In this document: one piece after another, positions 51,142 to 61,050 of the stretch
How positions within the stretch are numbered: position 1 is the stretch's first letter
Layout: every line of letters begins with the position of its first letter
The notes under the pieces: model-generated
Database searches by the model: none
Told to the model about the DNA's origin: nothing
Seen by the model: the letters and a program-made list of their open reading frames with translations, nothing else
From: Candidula unifasciata
Taxonomy: Eukaryota > Mollusca > Gastropoda > Stylommatophora > Geomitridae
NCBI GenBank assembly: GCA_905116865.2
Contig: CAJHNH020002024.1
Location: 349,668 to 413,667, forward strand
DNA length: 64,000 bases
Direction: 5' to 3'
Translations under genes and position numbers: made by a program

Positions 51142-51514
51142 TTGCAAGAATGCTGACAGGTCACGCAAATTCGCGAGATGGAAAAGCGCTAGCAAAAAGG
51201 GCACCGTCATGGTGACAAATGAACGACAGTAACACATACTGAAAACAAGGAACTTTTGACACCCCTAGAACATAGCCGTTTCTTTGTAGTAGGGTTACTG
51301 TTTAATGAACACCGATCAACGCCAAGCCTAATCCTAACACCCTTCCCCCCACCCACATCCCCAAAGTACAGGGTCTTGCGGGGAACTCTTTAGGAATTCC
51401 TTACCAAATCTCCCAGCCACCAAGATGAGGTAAAGAAGCTGAAAAAGAAACTATTTGGGACTGGCAGACTTAGCGGCAAACAGTATACCACAATAAACAA
51501 AAGAGTCGACTAAT

Positions 51515-51708
51515 TAGGCGGTCTCCTTCGAGGTCGTAGTACATCTGCCTGAGACAGATGTGACAGATAAGTCACATTTGTAAAATGGATGTGCACGCAA
51601 CACTCAAGTTCTTGAACAAGTCTAAAGTCCAGATGTGGATGAACATCCAGAACTTTCCGCCCGAGTTCTCAGCCAGTGAACGCGAAGAAAAAGAAGAAGA
51701 GAAGATTC
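51515..51708 (+). mobile_element. SINE-6 copy
   Basis: GGTCTCCTTCGAGGTCGTAG, TACATCTGCCTGAGACAGAT, TTTGTAAAATGGATGTGCAC, GATGTGGATGAACATCCAGA, CCGAGTTCTCAGCCAGTGAA, then CGCGAAGAAAAAGAAGAAG. A 10-bp repeat (GACAGATGTGACAGATAAG) replaces the usual AGGCAAGGAACC. Confidence 0.85.
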
Positions 51709-51964
51709 CGCGGGAATTGAAAGTGAGGCTGAGAATGCACACGATGGACAGAAGGAATGACATAAATAATATAGAATCATAATAAAATATAACCATAGAT
51801 GATAAGTGTAATATGAATAGAATGATAAAATGGTAATAAACAACTAGGTGGCGATATGTGGTCATCGACAGCTAGGCCTTAGGAAGGCAGAAGGTCATCA
51901 GACTCATCAGTCTCTCTGGAGCATACAATGTAGGGCCTTATTTAGAGTAGAACCTGAGATTATT

Positions 51965-52040
51965 AAGACTGTGGCTTGAGTTAGAAAAAGAAGCTAGCAC
52001 TTATGGGTTACAGCCGTGTGGCATGATGTTGATCCGTTAA
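51965..52040 (+). mobile_element. SINE-2 3' end fragment
   Basis: TGAGTTAGAAAAAGAAGCTA, GCACTTATGGGTTACAGCCG and GCATGATGTTGATCCGTT. Confidence 0.7.
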
Positions 52041-52444
52041 ATAAACATAAACATGAAGAGTAGAAACGAAAAATTATGACAAAACGATGGGTGTCGTAAC
52101 ATAGTGTTTGGTGCCGGTGGCTCATCGAGGGATCAAGCTTTTATGTCAGCTAATTACAAGAGGGGTCATATCGCTGTCTAATTGTTTACTGCCATACCTA
52201 AATCTCCTCATCTAAGAACCGACAATACTACAGAAAATGGAGAGACACGATCATCCCGCCCGTCGGCATGATACTTGAAGATGATGATACTGTTTGATCA
52301 CAAACCACCCTGAGCCCCAGCTGACACCCCTTCCTCCATAATCACTTTCACATATTCACTATATAGCATAGATTGTTTCCCCAACAACCAGTGACCATAA
52401 ATAACGAAACACTTGAAAACATATAACATTTTACATATCTTAGC

Positions 52445-53000
52445 AGTGCGGTGTCCCTACTAGGAGGGACCAGGAAGACATACAATCACGCCTGAACAAA
52501 GCTAGAGCTGCTTTTAGAAGGATGAGGCAAATCTGGAAATCAAAAATTACTGCAAAGGAACGACACTTCAACTCTACAAGAGCATCATTTTGCCATTTCT
52601 TCTTTATGGAGCAGAATGCTGGAGAATGACCAGAAAGGATGCACACAAGCTATTCACCTTCCACCACACGTGTCTACGTAGAATTATCAAAATGTTTTGG
52701 CCAGACACAATCTCAAACACTAAACTACTTCAAGTCACAAACCAAAAAAACTCTAGACAGTATTATAACCAGAAGAAGATGAAAATGGCTTGGACGCGTT
52801 ATGAGAATGAATCATGATATTCTGCCACTAAAGCACTGACATGGATACCAGAGGGAAAGAGAAAGAATGGGCACCCAAAAACAACATGGGGACGAACGGT
52901 GGAAAGTGACCTAAGAGCAGCATCTCTTACATGGAAAACTGCACTGAAATTTGCACTAGATAGGAAAGCATGGAAAGTCTTCTCTGAAGCCTTATGAGCT
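52445..53000 (+). mobile_element. LINE-E 3' part
   Basis: Reads ARAAFRRM.QIWKSK (RT thumb), then LLYGAECWRMTRKDAHKLFT, FHHTCLRRIIKMFWPD, a tract homologous to LQVTNQ..LDS, RR.KWLGRVMRMN, LTWIPEGKRKNGHPKTTWGR and a frameshifted ALKFALDRKAWKV. Longer at the 5' side than the 19.4 kb copy but more mutated (GHPK for GRPK). Confidence 0.85.
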
Positions 53001-53085
53001 ACTAGACATACAGATAATCGATAATATATATATAGTCTATCCACTCAGCCTAATCAACCAATAACCCTCTCTTCCTTTATTAGGC

Positions 53086-54328
53086 TGTATAACTGTGCTA
53101 GCGGGATGAAAGAAAATGAAAAGCTCGGAAGATAGGAGGCTAGGGAAAATTTTAATTCGGACAAAAAGTAATAGTTTCCCGCTGAACAGCAAAGACAGAG
53201 AAGTACAGAACAAGACAAGGGTTTCTTTTGCGCAGGGATCCTGGAATATTTAACTAGAACCCAGACAAAAAATATCTGTATAGTGAGTTACATGACAACA
53301 ACCTAACTACTATATTCATCACGATTAACCACGTATACGGCCCACAGATCTTAAACTGAATCAATCAAATGAATTATAATCATTACATTAAACAGCTGTT
53401 TATTTACTGAACTGAACACAAACCTAAAGGTATACTTTACAAAAACAACAAAACGTGCTCAACCAAAATCTCAAGTGCTAATCATCTCCAGCTAACAAGG
53501 AAATATGAAAAGGAACACAAGTGCTCAGAAAAATCACCTCAATAATAGCAAAAACTGAAACATATTTAACATGTACGTAAGCTTTAATATGCCACCAGAC
53601 CAGTAAATCACTTATAGTCACCTGCAACCAAACTATCTCCGAGCGAGGATACACACTGAAATATCTACCCAAACAGCTTAACTACTAGAAACAAATTCAG
53701 AACGTACCACCATCATGAAATCAGCCAGGCAACCGGTCATCCCCATGCAGTCACTCGAACACGTGCTGCTGAGCACCTGTATCGTGCATCAACCGTTAGC
53801 TGAGCGAGGTCTCCTGTCTCTCGAGCACCTGCGGGTTCAGTCCGGAAGCCAAAATGAGACCGTTTTTGAGTGAGCTGGCCTTTTCATACACAGAGGCAGG
53901 TTTCTTGCCATTTGCGAATCAACTAAATCTAGGTATTCGTCGTCACACGTTTATTTAATTTAAACAAGTCTAATGCTATATCCCTCTACCAGTACCCTTT
54001 CAAATATGTCTACTATATAACGCATATAATTCACTATCCCCCTCCGTCAAGCCATCAATGCCCATAGTTTTCTTTAATCTACTATATAACCCCTGCAACG
54101 CCCCCCCCCCCCCCCTTACGCCTCTGCTCACCTCTGCCTCTGAAACCCTCGGAACATCGGATCTGTCTGGCCTACCACTCGCTGACGCACAAGAGCCTCA
54201 CCCGCGCCGCCAGGTGATCTCAAACCACCCGAGCCTAACTTTGACATGCAGTTCACCTATGACCGACCCACAAGGTGACCTAAATTTTCTTACCTAATCA
54301 TGCTAAAAATTGAAATCAGGCTATTACA
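53086..54328 (+). repeat. dispersed repeat R8, LTR-like, copy 2
   Basis: ACCAGTAAATCACTTATAGT, AGCGAGGATACACACTGAAA, ATCAGCCAGGCAACCGGTCA, GGTCTCCTGTCTCTCGAGCA, GTTCAGTCCGGAAGCC align with 34.6-34.95 kb. It begins TGTATAAC and ends CTATTACA. It is about 400 bp longer than copy 1, including a poly-C and a GC-rich insert at 54,090-54,250. No matching flanking duplication. Confidence 0.5.
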
Positions 54329-54764
54329 CCGCCTTGTTGTGCTTATGGGGCGGTTGTACGTCTCTGGCTCGGCTGTGTCAATCGCATTTTCTTATATAAT
54401 GTCACACAGCCACATTTTTTGTTTGTTCTTTATATCGTCTGAGCCATGATTAGCAAAGGTTATGTAAGGAAAATGCCCAAAGTATTGGGAGATTTTGAAT
54501 TTATTTTCTACATAGACAGCAATAAAGTGGAAAAAACCAAATCAAACGATGGACAAACAGCAGTCTTGGAGAGTTTAGAACCAAGACGAGAGACACAAAT
54601 TGTTGGAGATTATTGAAGCCAACCTTAATTGAAGTGACCTATCTATCAGAACAAAATTGAACATAGGCTTTAAAAACAACCTTAGAGACGCAGACACATT
54701 TACGGTGCTTTCCCAATATCTTCCCCCTGGATGACGTCACATGGCAATATTTTCAAGGGCAGTT

Positions 54765-55010
54765 AGAGCATGTCTTCCCCCCCCCCTCCTTTTTTATGCT
54801 TTTAACTACCCCAAAATGTCTGGAACTGGACATAACTCCAACAAACCTACGTCCCACGAGAAAGTGCAGCCTAGGTCCCACGACTGCATGCAGCCTTTCT
54901 ACCAGCCCCTAAAATAATCAAAAAATCGACTCTCTGTGATTGGGGGGGGGGGGGGGATTGGGATAGAACCCACATTTACATAGCACATTAGGAAGAACAC
55001 ATAAACAATC
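54765..55010 (+). repeat. dispersed repeat R10, copy 1
   Basis: TTATGCTTTTAACTACC, CCTACGTCCCACGAGAAAGT, GCAGCCTAGGTCCCACGACT parallel 62.30-62.40 kb (GATGCTTTTAACGGCC, CATCCCATGAGAAAGTGCAT). The downstream ACATAGCACATTAGGAAGAACA parallels AAAGCACCACTAAATGCATAAGGAAC. Confidence 0.55.
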
Positions 55011-55424
55011 CTTACGTACCCATTAACATTTCGCTGAGGTAACTGGGCTAAGTGAAGATGGAGACTAAAGGCTATTGAACTTAAATTTATTGAGCAGCGT
55101 GACCAGACGTTCAGGTTTTATTGGAAAAATCCTACTTCTGGACGCTTTTACCCGTTGTCACGAGAAACTTTCTAGAGACGCAGAAATGTACCAGTTTAGG
55201 GAAATTGATAAATTATTCGTAACAAGAATTGTTTTAAAGCGCTAACTGTTGTCGGGAAAACGTTTCGAAATGAATAGAATGCAAAATATTGATTGAAGCC
55301 CTCTTATTAATAAATACAATAGAATGTTATCATATTTTATTACTTCTCTTAACAGGTGCTAATATTCTACTTAATCAGAGCATGATTTCAGAGAGAAATA
55401 AATAAATTTATTCCTCATTTTGGA

Positions 55425-55602
55425 CATTCTAAGAAGCCCTTGAGGTTTATTGCAAAGATGTCCGCTTCCACGCATCTCTTGACAGATCTTCTCTATCCAG
55501 CCTGTGGCTTCACATGTTGGTAGGTAGGCTCAAATAATATCTCCCCAGTAACTTCTTAGTCTGCCTCGTGCTCTAGTCCCATTCAGCTCCTATGTGTTCC
55601 AG
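55425..55602 (-). mobile_element. LINE-B 3' tail, strongly decayed
   Basis: TCTAAGAAGCCCTTGAGGTT, AGTAACTTCTTAGTCTGCCT, CGTGCTCTAGTCCCATTCAG CTCC keep the layout of 45.38-45.55 kb. Confidence 0.55.
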
Positions 55603-55604
55603 GG

Positions 55605-56085
55605 GCCACGACGCCAGAAAAACAAGTGGCGGGGGCGGGGAGCGGCCTAAGCCTGGCTTCAATGCACTATCATTGTTGTTGTTATTATTATTATCATCGT
55701 GTACTGAATGACAAATAGATATAACAATATATTTAAAATAATAATATTAAATAGATAAACAAATTCTAAAAAAAAAAACTTCAGTATGTGGTTAGTGGGT
55801 TTAAAAATGGTGGGGGGGGGGGGGGTGTGGGGGGGGGGGTGGTACTTTCTATCTTCTGCGATTATCTCTTTAATGTTACTAATTGTGTGTGTGTGGGAGC
55901 GGGGGGGGGGTGTAACTGTATATTCTTACAGGCAGTCAAGAAAAGTTTTTTAAAAATCTACAGCACAAAGACACCTTGTCACAAACATCATATCAGAAAC
56001 AATGTGTGAACCCTTTAAACCCACCCCTCCCCCCCCCCTCCTTTTTTTCCCTTTCCCTCAACCCCTTTGTGTCACCTATGCTATA
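55605..56085. other. unassigned, with poly-G and poly-C tracts
   Basis: G runs near 55,811-55,840 and 55,901-55,909, a C run near 56,029. No gene. Confidence 0.5.
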
Positions 56086-56089
56086 TCCC

Positions 56090-56318
56090 TAATAAAGGTT
56101 AGTTGCGTATCCTTTACAGGACGTTGCAGAACCAACCCCAGCAGCCCCTGGCTGTTGTGTGGTTTCTCTCGGCAAATTTTGCCATTGCTCTATGGACGGT
56201 CGGCCCCCTGATACCACTGTCGAAACCAACGCAAGGCGCTTGGCCCGCAGCTGGGATCTAACCCGGCACCCCAGCATTACGAAGCGTTCGCATCGACTTA
56301 ACCACAGAGCCGACTATT
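56090..56318 (-). mobile_element. SINE-4 copy, full length with tRNA-like head
   Basis: The minus strand begins GGCTCTGTGGTTAAGTCGAT (A-box-like), then GTGCCGGGTTAGATCCCAGC (B box GGGTTAGATCC), CCTTGCGTTGGTTTCGACAG, GAGAGAAACCACACAACAGC, GTTGGTTCTGCAACGTCCTG and TAAAGGATACGCAACTAACC. Other copies: 44.2 kb and a split one at 34.06/35.49 kb. Confidence 0.85.
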
Positions 56319-56319
56319 T

Positions 56320-56780
56320 ACCTAATATGAAACGAAAAAGTGGAACGTGCTGTGACTAGTGAAAAGGTTTATAAAAGATGAAGCAGGGGAAGACAATCGT
56401 CGGAGATTCCTGGTTTCCTTTTGTCAAAATATGAAAAGCTGTCAGCTCTAGGGATTGACCCTTAACTCTTTGAGTCCCAAGAAACGCATCATACGTTCAT
56501 AAATTCCTACCTAGAAGCCCGATGAACGCGAGATGCGCCGATTTACGTCTCTCTTGACCACTCCTTGAGCCTGTGACGCTAAACCCACTGGGATTCAAAG
56601 AGTTAATGTTGGAAATGGCGGGAAATCTTGATCTGATGATGGCGATGACGACAACGACAACGTGTTACGTAACTTTAATTTAATTAAAGCATAACATCGA
56701 GACTCGGGAACTTGAATCAACATCACCAGTAGTTCACACAAGGCTACGGATGTTCAACATAATGCTGCACTGACTGCATT
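56320..56780. other. unassigned stretch
   Basis: TTAACTCTTTGAGTCCCAAG and, inverted, ACTGGGATTCAAAGAGTTAA lie 130 bp apart (56,462-56,606), an imperfect inverted repeat. No gene. Confidence 0.4.
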
Positions 56781-56784
56781 GCGT

Positions 56785-56889
56785 TTCGCAAAACCACATT
56801 CATTTTTGCCCCAGGGATTCTGGTGTAGAAGGCAATGAGAGAGCAGACACCGTGGCTGACAGTGCCATGCCAGTGTTTCTTACCTAATC
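56785..56889 (+). mobile_element. RNase H fragment of another LINE (LINE-G)
   Basis: HIHFCPRDSGVEGNERADTV, then ADSAMPVFLT and a stop at 56,887-56,889. The GH(S/A)GV.GNE.AD..A motif is the RNase H C-terminal signature of I/Jockey-group LINEs. The H of the motif is D or R here. It lies just upstream of LINE-F in the same direction. Confidence 0.75.
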
Positions 56890-56926
56890 TAAGTGAGGGT
56901 TGAGGAGGGGAAGGGGTGGGTAAAGG

Positions 56927-57865
56927 GTGTCTGAGCTTCCACGCAATTGTTGCCCTCTGATGAGGACTAATTTTCTACAGCCCCTATGGTGGACTCCAGA
57001 AGTAGAACAGGCATGGAAGGCAAAGAGAGCCGCAGTGAAGCAGCTAAAGAAAGTACGACAGACACCCTCACGTTCACGAGAGGAAATAGAGATGGCGGAG
57101 AATGTGAAAAAAGATAAGGTGGAGGTTTTCAAGCGCTGTGCTGCAGAGGCCAAAAGAGCAAATTGGGAAACTTTTGTGAATGATATGGGAGGCGATAAAA
57201 CATTAGGGAAATTCTGGAAACTGCAAAGACAGATGCAAAGAAAAGATCGGCCTATGACAGTCGGAACAATTTGTAGAGACGATGGTGTGCGTGTGACAAC
57301 AGACAAGGAGAAAGGGGAGGCTTTTCTCCATAGGTTTATAGCTCAGACAGATCATAATGATGTAGACATCAGGGATGCAGTTAGAAAGGAGTTAGCTGGC
57401 ACCTTGAAGAATATGCATTATGAAGACATGATACAAGTGGAAGATATAAAACTAATTTTGAAAACAGCAAAAGACACTGCTTCAGGGCCTGATGGTGTCA
57501 GGTATGGTCACATGAAGGCTTTGAGCGATGTAGACCTGGCAGAGATGGCCGACTGTTTTACCCAGAGTATTAAGACAGCATCAGTACCGCAAGACTGGGT
57601 GCACAAGTATCTAATCCCACTACCAAAACCTTTTAAAGATCATTCAAAGCTTAGTGGCTTTAGAATCATCACCTTACAAAACACATTTGGGAAGGTCTTG
57701 GAGAAGATAGTTGCTGTAAAGTTACAAGAATTTTTGGAAAGGGGGAAGTACTCCCAAGATGTCTGGGAAGTTACAGGTCAGGAAAGGACACTTGGACAAA
57801 TGTGGCCACTTTTGCTTTTGACGTCTATGAAGGGTTCCAGAACAGACAGGAAACTATGGCGGTAG
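56927..57865 (+). pseudogene. LINE-F reverse transcriptase, N-terminal half
   Basis: The longest credible open frame in the window, 312 codons. Residues 21-36 (WWTPEVEQAWKAKRAAV) are the linker after the endonuclease domain, whose coding part is absent. Around 183-198 ASGPDGVRYGHMKAL is RT motif 1 (SGPDG). VPQDWVHKYLIPLPKPFKDH and FRIITLQNTFGKVLEKIVAV are motif 2 (yRPI.L...GK..E). Near residue 283 a frameshift replaces the expected TNVATFAFDVYEGFQ with a wrong frame to the stop. The next piece continues in another frame from 57,802. It fits an I/Jockey-group ORF2, supported by the RNase H domain downstream. The first ATG is only the first in frame, not a real start. Confidence 0.88.
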
Positions 57866-58040
57866 GACTGGATCTCGAGGATGCTGATAACAGAGTGAGA
57901 TACGACATCTTAATGACTGCACTGAGGGAGAAGGAGGTCAGTCCATGGCTGGTGAGTTGGGTTGCAGCTGTCCTGAATTCACGTCGGGTTGCTCTCCGAC
58001 TGGGCTCATGGACCTCTGAACCATGCAGACCTGTGTAGAG
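57790..58040 (+). pseudogene. LINE-F RT palm, shifted frame
   Basis: ATFAFDVYEGFQNRQETMAV, then GLDLEDADNRVRYDILM (RT motif A, D.EDA(Y)N.V), LREKEVSPWLVSWVAAVLNS, RRVALRLGSW, and a stop. RT motifs B and C (with the ADD residues) and the thumb should follow but are missing. Only about 60 bp separates this from the RNase H domain, so there is an internal deletion. Confidence 0.85.
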
Positions 58041-58093
58041 TCATAATCACGCTGAGCCGGAAATGCAGAGACTGATCAGCAGGTGCCACAGAG

Positions 58094-58800
58094 GTGGAAA
58101 TTCAGCAATTAATTCAAGATAATGCTCGCTCGGAGGATTTGATCATTTACACAGCCGGTTCCGTGTCAAGAGGCAAAAGAAGTGCTTGGGGCTTCTTAGC
58201 AAAAGTTAATGGTCGACGTTTGGTGCAGGAGAGCCTAGCATATGATACCACAACATCCAGCTTAAGAATGGAGGTGAAGGCGGTCACTGCAGCTTTCCGC
58301 TGGCTAGAGAACACGACACATACACACACACATCGTGATTGTAACTGATTCAAAAAGCATGCTGAGGAAGATCAGAACAGGTATGCTTCGTGCAGAGTGG
58401 CATGATTCGCTGCAGAGGACACGAGTGAGGAGTATTGTCTTGATTTTTTCACCAAGTCACGCCGTTGTGTTGGGAAATGAACATGCGGACAGACTGGCTG
58501 GCTCTACACAACTTGGTGGAATACTGATACATGATAGAGAAGACGTGGTTAGTGCCTTGTGGGAGAGCGTGTACAATTCGGATCACCAGATGCATCACCA
58601 CAGTCTGGTGAGATTGATGCGGTTGGGGGTGACGAGAGGTTCTGGCAGAAGCTCGAGGCTCAGAGGAAAGGCAAGACGGACGTTTAATCAGAAAGCTACT
58701 GGCACCTTTAGTATCGGAACTCTTCGCTGGCTGCTGAAGATGGGAACGGAGCGCTTATGGAAATGCCCCGAGTGCTGTGATGTCGGTTCTTGAATCAAAT
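58094..58800 (+). pseudogene. LINE-F RNase H domain and C-terminus
   Basis: RNase H blocks in order: DLIIYTAGSVSRGKRSAWGF (catalytic D of YTDGS is A), SSLRMEVKAVTAAFRWLE (E retained), then a frameshift at the CACACACA tract 58,316-58,332, IVTDSKSMLRKIRTG (D retained), and IFSPSHAVVLGNEHADRLAG (the last D retained). The C-terminus is KATGTFSIGTLRWLLKMGTE, RLWKCPECCDVGS, stop, with a CP.CC cysteine cluster. The 3' UTR is very short: AATCAAATCAAATCAAATC at 58,793-58,811, a short tandem terminus. Dead because of A for D and two frameshifts. Confidence 0.88.
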
Positions 58801-58804
58801 CAAA

Positions 58805-59045
58805 TCAAATCTGATGAGGAAAGTTGGGGGGGGGGGGCGCGGGCTGAGCCTCCACCTCTGCAAAATGTGGGGTTTTTATGAAGGGGGAGGGTTGTATTCC
58901 CCCCCCCCCCTCCACTTCCCACGACCCAGTGTTAACTTTGTTGAGAATTAATCAAGTAACAGAAAGTATTGTGATCGGCACTCATAGAAAGAAGTAGAAA
59001 GATAGAAGAACACACTAGACAACATAAAATTCGAAAGCTATAGTT
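58805..59045. other. low-complexity G/C tracts
   Basis: G runs near 58,826-58,836 and C runs near 58,900-58,910. No gene. Confidence 0.5.
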
Positions 59046-59047
59046 AC

Positions 59048-59136
59048 CGTGCCGGGAATTGAACCTGTCACCTCCAGACGGCGTCTGCGCCTCGTCATGA
59101 ATACAGGTGCACTAAGATACATGGTCAACTAGGCAC
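59048..59136 (-). mobile_element. tRNA-like SINE head
   Basis: The minus strand reads GCCTAGTTGACCATGTATCT, then GGCGCAGACGCCGTCTGGAG and GACAGGTTCAATTCCCGGCA with a perfect B box (GGTTCAATTCC). The A box is weak. No known body follows. Confidence 0.55.
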
Positions 59137-59374
59137 CCCCAAAAAAAGGTGTCTTATTGGCCATGTGTATCGTACACCTTGAAATCACCAACTATGGAAT
59201 ACGGACAGAATTAATTTCAACCCATTGAAATGGCACCATAGGTTACATAAATGTATATTAACGAAGCAAATGTCGAATAACAATCACAGCAACAATTTAC
59301 GAACACAGTAGACCTTATTGCTTTGTCAAGAATACACAAACATTTAAGAAAGGTATTTTTAACTTTGTTGCAGA

Positions 59375-59435
59375 GCGCCTGGTCATCCTATATCTGCCCT
59401 ATGGGCCAAAGGCGTGGGAAAGATCGTTTACTATT
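59375..59435 (+). mobile_element. SINE-1 3' end fragment
   Basis: CCTATATCTGCCCTATGGGC, CAAAGGCGTGGGAAAGATCG, TTTACT. Confidence 0.5.
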
Positions 59436-59439
59436 TTTT

Positions 59440-59970
59440 TTCTGTAAGAAAATCCATTTTTTGTTTTGAAACTGTTTGCTACCGAAGGCGCATGCGCAGT
59501 CTTGAATATTTTATTTCCTGGAAACGAATCAACAACTTGTGAACATTGTTTAAGTTTGTGTTGCTATTTCAAATTTGTGTTGCTTGCTAGCCCCGTGAAA
59601 TATTTCTTTCAGTAAGCATTAGCCAGTGAGAGCGATTCAGATTCTAGTCTCGCTGATAGAAGTTGTTCAGTACATAATTCTTATTAATATTATAGCAGTG
59701 TTTTCGTCCCAGAACCACAATGATCATTGTTTAAATTAAATTGTTAGTTAGTTACCACACTATCTCGATCAATGACAATGCGCTTGAAACATTTTGATTT
59801 TAATTGAGAATAAAATAATGTGTCGTATTCCATGCAAAGAAAGATTTAAAGGTTTGAAAACACTCTAGAGTTTACAGTTCATTCACTAGTTTCCATTCCC
59901 TTAAAATAATGCCCGTATTATCTAGGTCACTATCGCCCACTACTTGAATCCACACAAAAATGAATATTAT
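59440..59970. other. unassigned AT-rich stretch
   Basis: No gene or repeat recognised. Confidence 0.4.
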
Positions 59971-59975
59971 TACTT

Positions 59976-60009
59976 TCGGCACTCTTCCGAATACCGGCCC
60001 CATATTATT
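59976..60009 (+). repeat. left arm of a 1.07-kb inverted repeat
   Basis: GGCACTCTTCCGAATACCGG plus CCC and CATATTATT is complementary to 61,019-61,050 at 31 of 32 positions. Weaker complementarity extends inward through CCTCAAGGGG. Confidence 0.92.
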
Positions 60010-60279
60010 TACTGTCCAAAACATTCCTTTTAGAGCCTCAAGGGGTTCAAGAGGTTACAAAGAGGTCAAGGGGTTATAAAGAGGTTATACAAAATATGGA
60101 AAAACAAAATATGGTACAGTAAGCGTTGTGAGAAATAGTTTTCGATCGACTGAAGTGACGTAGGGAGGGATAATTTTCGATCCATCGGGGCGCTGTGTCG
60201 ATGGGTAGCAAAGTTAAGATCATCATCATCAGTCTTCACTTCTGCCTGCCACCTGAAAAGAATGTTGCAAAAGGCAACT

Positions 60280-60900
60280 AATTAGGACTGCTGAAATCAG
60301 ATGTGTTGGGGCGAAAGGCGCAGATATCGCAATCTAGCACTAAAGGCGCAGATATAGCAGCGTATTTGTAAACCACAATACACTATGCCAACCGCCATTT
60401 CAAGGGCGAACAAAAAAAAAAGAAATTAGCTGCCCTTGACATGACCATTTAGCACTTCGCGCCCGCTATCGCAGCCTAGCTGTTAACCACAAGACCGAGC
60501 GAAGGGCGCAAATATCGCAGCCTAGTTGTAACCACAACACAACGTGCAAACCACCCTTTTAAAGAAAAGCCCGACCACCGGCGTAACAAGCAGACTGCTT
60601 ATCAACTGTACTAGCGAAGCAGATATCGTAGCTGTAGCGAAGCAGATATCGTAGCCTAGTTGTAACTACAAAAAAAAAAAAAAATATTTGCCGCCACTAT
60701 CGCAACCTAGCTGTTAACCACAAGACCGAGTAAAGGCGCAGATATCGCAGCCTAGTTGTTAACCACAACACAACGTGCATTTTGAAGAAAAAAAAAGAAA
60801 AATGCTTGCTCGCCTGAGAATCGAACCCCGATCACCGGCGTAACAAGCAGACTGCTTATCAACTATACTAGCGAAGACTCGTTAATTTCGTTCAAATGAA
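60280..60900 (-). mobile_element. SINE-5 array with two tRNA-Asp-like heads
   Basis: The minus strand has CTTCGCTAGTATAGTTGATA, then GTCTGCTTGTTACGCCGGTG and ATCGGGGTTCGATTCTCAGG at 60,806-60,880. It resembles tRNA-Asp in TAGTATAGT, the TGTTACGC anticodon region and GGGGTTCGATTC (B box). The anticodon triplet is GTT rather than GTC and stems are mismatched. A partial second head lies at 60,550-60,615. Body units TGTGGTTAACAGCTAGGCTG / CGATATCTGCGCC repeat about six times in the same direction. Confidence 0.78.
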
Positions 60901-61018
60901 ATTATATAATAAAAGAAATCATAGTTTGTAGTGTTCCTGTTCCATATTTTTAACTACATGACCTCTCAAGTCCCTAACAACGACCTCTTGAGGCCATGAA
61001 TGGGTCTTTTTGTCTTTG

Positions 61019-61050
61019 AATAATATAGGGCCGGTATTCGGAAGAGTGCC
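61019..61050 (-). repeat. right arm of the 1.07-kb inverted repeat
   Basis: AATAATATA then GGGCCGGTATTCGGAAGAGT plus GCC. It abuts the 3' end of the minus-strand LINE-A. Confidence 0.92.

Noticed and set aside
56462..56606. Inverted TTAACTCTTTGAGTCCCA pair as a transposon
   Set aside because: Arms match imperfectly and there is no flanking duplication; too weak for a call.
60806..60880. Functional tRNA gene (Asp or Asn)
   Set aside because: Acceptor, anticodon and T stems all contain mismatches, the anticodon disagrees with the body type, and it is duplicated within a SINE array.
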